A stretch of 64,000 nucleotides of DNA from Virgibacillus indicus. Its GTDB lineage: Bacteria; Bacillota; Bacilli; Bacillales; Amphibacillaceae. This document shows, one piece after another, positions 63,329 through 64,000 of this stretch (position 1 is the first letter of the stretch; every line of letters starts with the position of its first letter). The stretch is from assembly GCF_002266285.1 (NCBI RefSeq), contig NZ_NPMS01000003.1:124001-188000 (forward strand). Reading direction: 5' to 3'. Under the pieces are notes generated by a model. It had not been told where the DNA came from. It ran no database searches and saw only the letters and a program-made list of their open reading frames with translations. The position numbers and the translations under genes were made by a program.

Positions 63329-64000
63329 GCGCGACAAGTTCTGCTATAAGCGTATTTAATGCGAAAGGCAGGAAGTTTACGAGTTAAATTTCAACTTTAC
63401 AACGGAGGATTGGAATGATGGAACCAAGTTTCCTGAAACAATCCCATCAAGATTCCTGCGTGCGTCATGAATGACAGTTCATGGGGTTCGAAGCAAAGGT
63501 AGAGTCGGCAGAAGGAAGGCTAAAGCCATTCCAACGGAAAAGGTATGTTAACTAATATGCCGGATGGCTGAAAAACTAGATATGGTGAGAATGTTCCAAT
63601 TGGAGCGGACTGACAAACTTCCGAAATTAAGGGTCTAAAGATTGAACATAGTATAAAGCTATGTCCCAACTAACGTTGGGGTGAGTGGTGTAGAGTAAAA
63701 CTTGGCCCTCTGAAATACGCTATACCGAACAATGGCGGTATCATGCTCACAGGCTTAAAGAAAGCACCTACGTTCAGTACAGATAGCTACGTTGTAAGGG
63801 ACTTGGAAAGCAAGGAACGTTGGAACAAGAGCTGTCACTCGAAACGTTTGCTATAAGGTATATACCGAAAAGCATTTATCCTTGTGAGGGTAGGGGTATG
63901 ACCAAAGAATCTTCTGTAATGGAAGTGGAGGAATAGCCCCAAGTCTAGCGAATGGAACGGTGGTTTTATAAGCGTGCATCGCACCGATCGGGTAGGAATG
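63329..64000 (+). mobile_element. Group II intron, 5' part (cut by the window end)
   Basis: From about 63329 the sequence changes to the structured, gene-less type of a group II ribozyme. The start GCGCGACAAG resembles the 5' consensus GTGCGACAAG. Domain I-like motifs follow: GGTTCGAAGCAAAGGTAGAGTCGGCAGAAGG..., CTGAAATACGCTATACCG..., TGCTCACAGGC and AAGAAAGCACCTACG. The intron reverse transcriptase would start right of the window. The second base C instead of T is unusual. The boundary is approximate. Confidence 0.72.

Larger units (their letters stand above)
30123..64000. mobile_element. Integrative and conjugative element (ICE), left end to beyond the window
   Basis: From the integrase at 30151 rightwards the genes change from metabolic to element-type: integrase, ImmA-like protein, CI-like repressor, Xis-like protein, helicase, ParM/ParR-like pair, complete VirB4-type conjugation set, coupling protein, RecT/SSB/nuclease and a group II intron. 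Nearly all rightward genes are co-oriented. The left boundary is put at the TTTTTGACCAAC direct repeats beside the integrase. No matching right attachment site was found, so the right end probably lies beyond 64 kb. No classic relaxase was recognised. Confidence 0.88.

Overview
The window comes from a low-GC Gram-positive spore-former of the family Bacillaceae, most like the moderately halophilic Oceanobacillus/Virgibacillus/Lentibacillus group. The signs are AAGGAGG-type ribosome binding sites, frequent TTG and GTG starts, Bacillus-type gene families (YclQ, YtzI, short HisG with HisZ), a T-box in front of proS, and a transporter that looks like the ectoine/hydroxyectoine uptake system Ehu. 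No rRNA or tRNA gene was found.

Layout. 1-2450: end of a siderophore ABC transporter with its YclQ-like binding lipoprotein, then a SurA-N-like lipoprotein. 2431-10046 (minus strand): a complete histidine operon, transcribed hisZ-G-D-B-H-A-F-I-C from one strong sigma-A promoter, with the phosphatase gene hisJ divergent from it, so all steps of histidine synthesis are in one place. 11182-13376: DUF454 and DUF915 proteins and murB. 13944-17169 (minus): the Ehu-type transporter. 17620-25184: ytzI, an M15 peptidase, gndA, mgsA, gntK, a PlsY-like acyltransferase, a DUF456 protein, pdxK, a His-rich small protein and pncA. 25654-29988: an acetyltransferase, T-box-controlled archaeal-type proS, a glutathione peroxidase and trhO. 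Several intergenic gaps in this chromosomal part hold unusual phased or tandem repeats: 21-bp periodic GCTGATA and TTGAGAGA arrays and a 52-bp tandem array.

From about 30.1 kb to at least the end of the window lies an integrative and conjugative element (ICE) of the Gram-positive Tcp/VirB4 type. Its left end carries a tyrosine integrase, an ImmA-like protein, a Cro/CI-type repressor, and an operator-rich control region with a consensus promoter firing rightwards. The rightward operon encodes an Xre protein, an Xis-like protein, a divergent NusG paralogue and a RecD2-type helicase. It then has an HTH gene split by a frameshift, a ParM/ParR-like pair, an Sda-like sporulation-kinase inhibitor, and a conjugation apparatus (TcpC-, TcpD- and TcpE-like proteins, VirB4, VirB6-like and VirB8-like proteins, and a bifunctional cell-wall hydrolase). 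Further on are a RusA-like protein, a Replic_Relax-like protein, a VirD4 coupling protein, an S1-domain protein, and a DNA-processing set (RecT/Bet-like annealing protein, zinc-finger protein, SSB, RecB-like nuclease). An M14 carboxypeptidase and the 5' part of a group II intron close the window. The right ICE end is not seen.

The most interesting proposal concerns the ICE operon. It is interrupted by about nine intrinsic terminators lying between co-directional genes, and the NusG paralogue sits near the operon start. Together they suggest a processive antitermination system that holds the transfer genes off until the element is induced. Two palindromic clusters (37077-37122 and 49558-49721) are the best candidates for oriT or regulatory centres. 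All functions are inferred from sequence reading alone.
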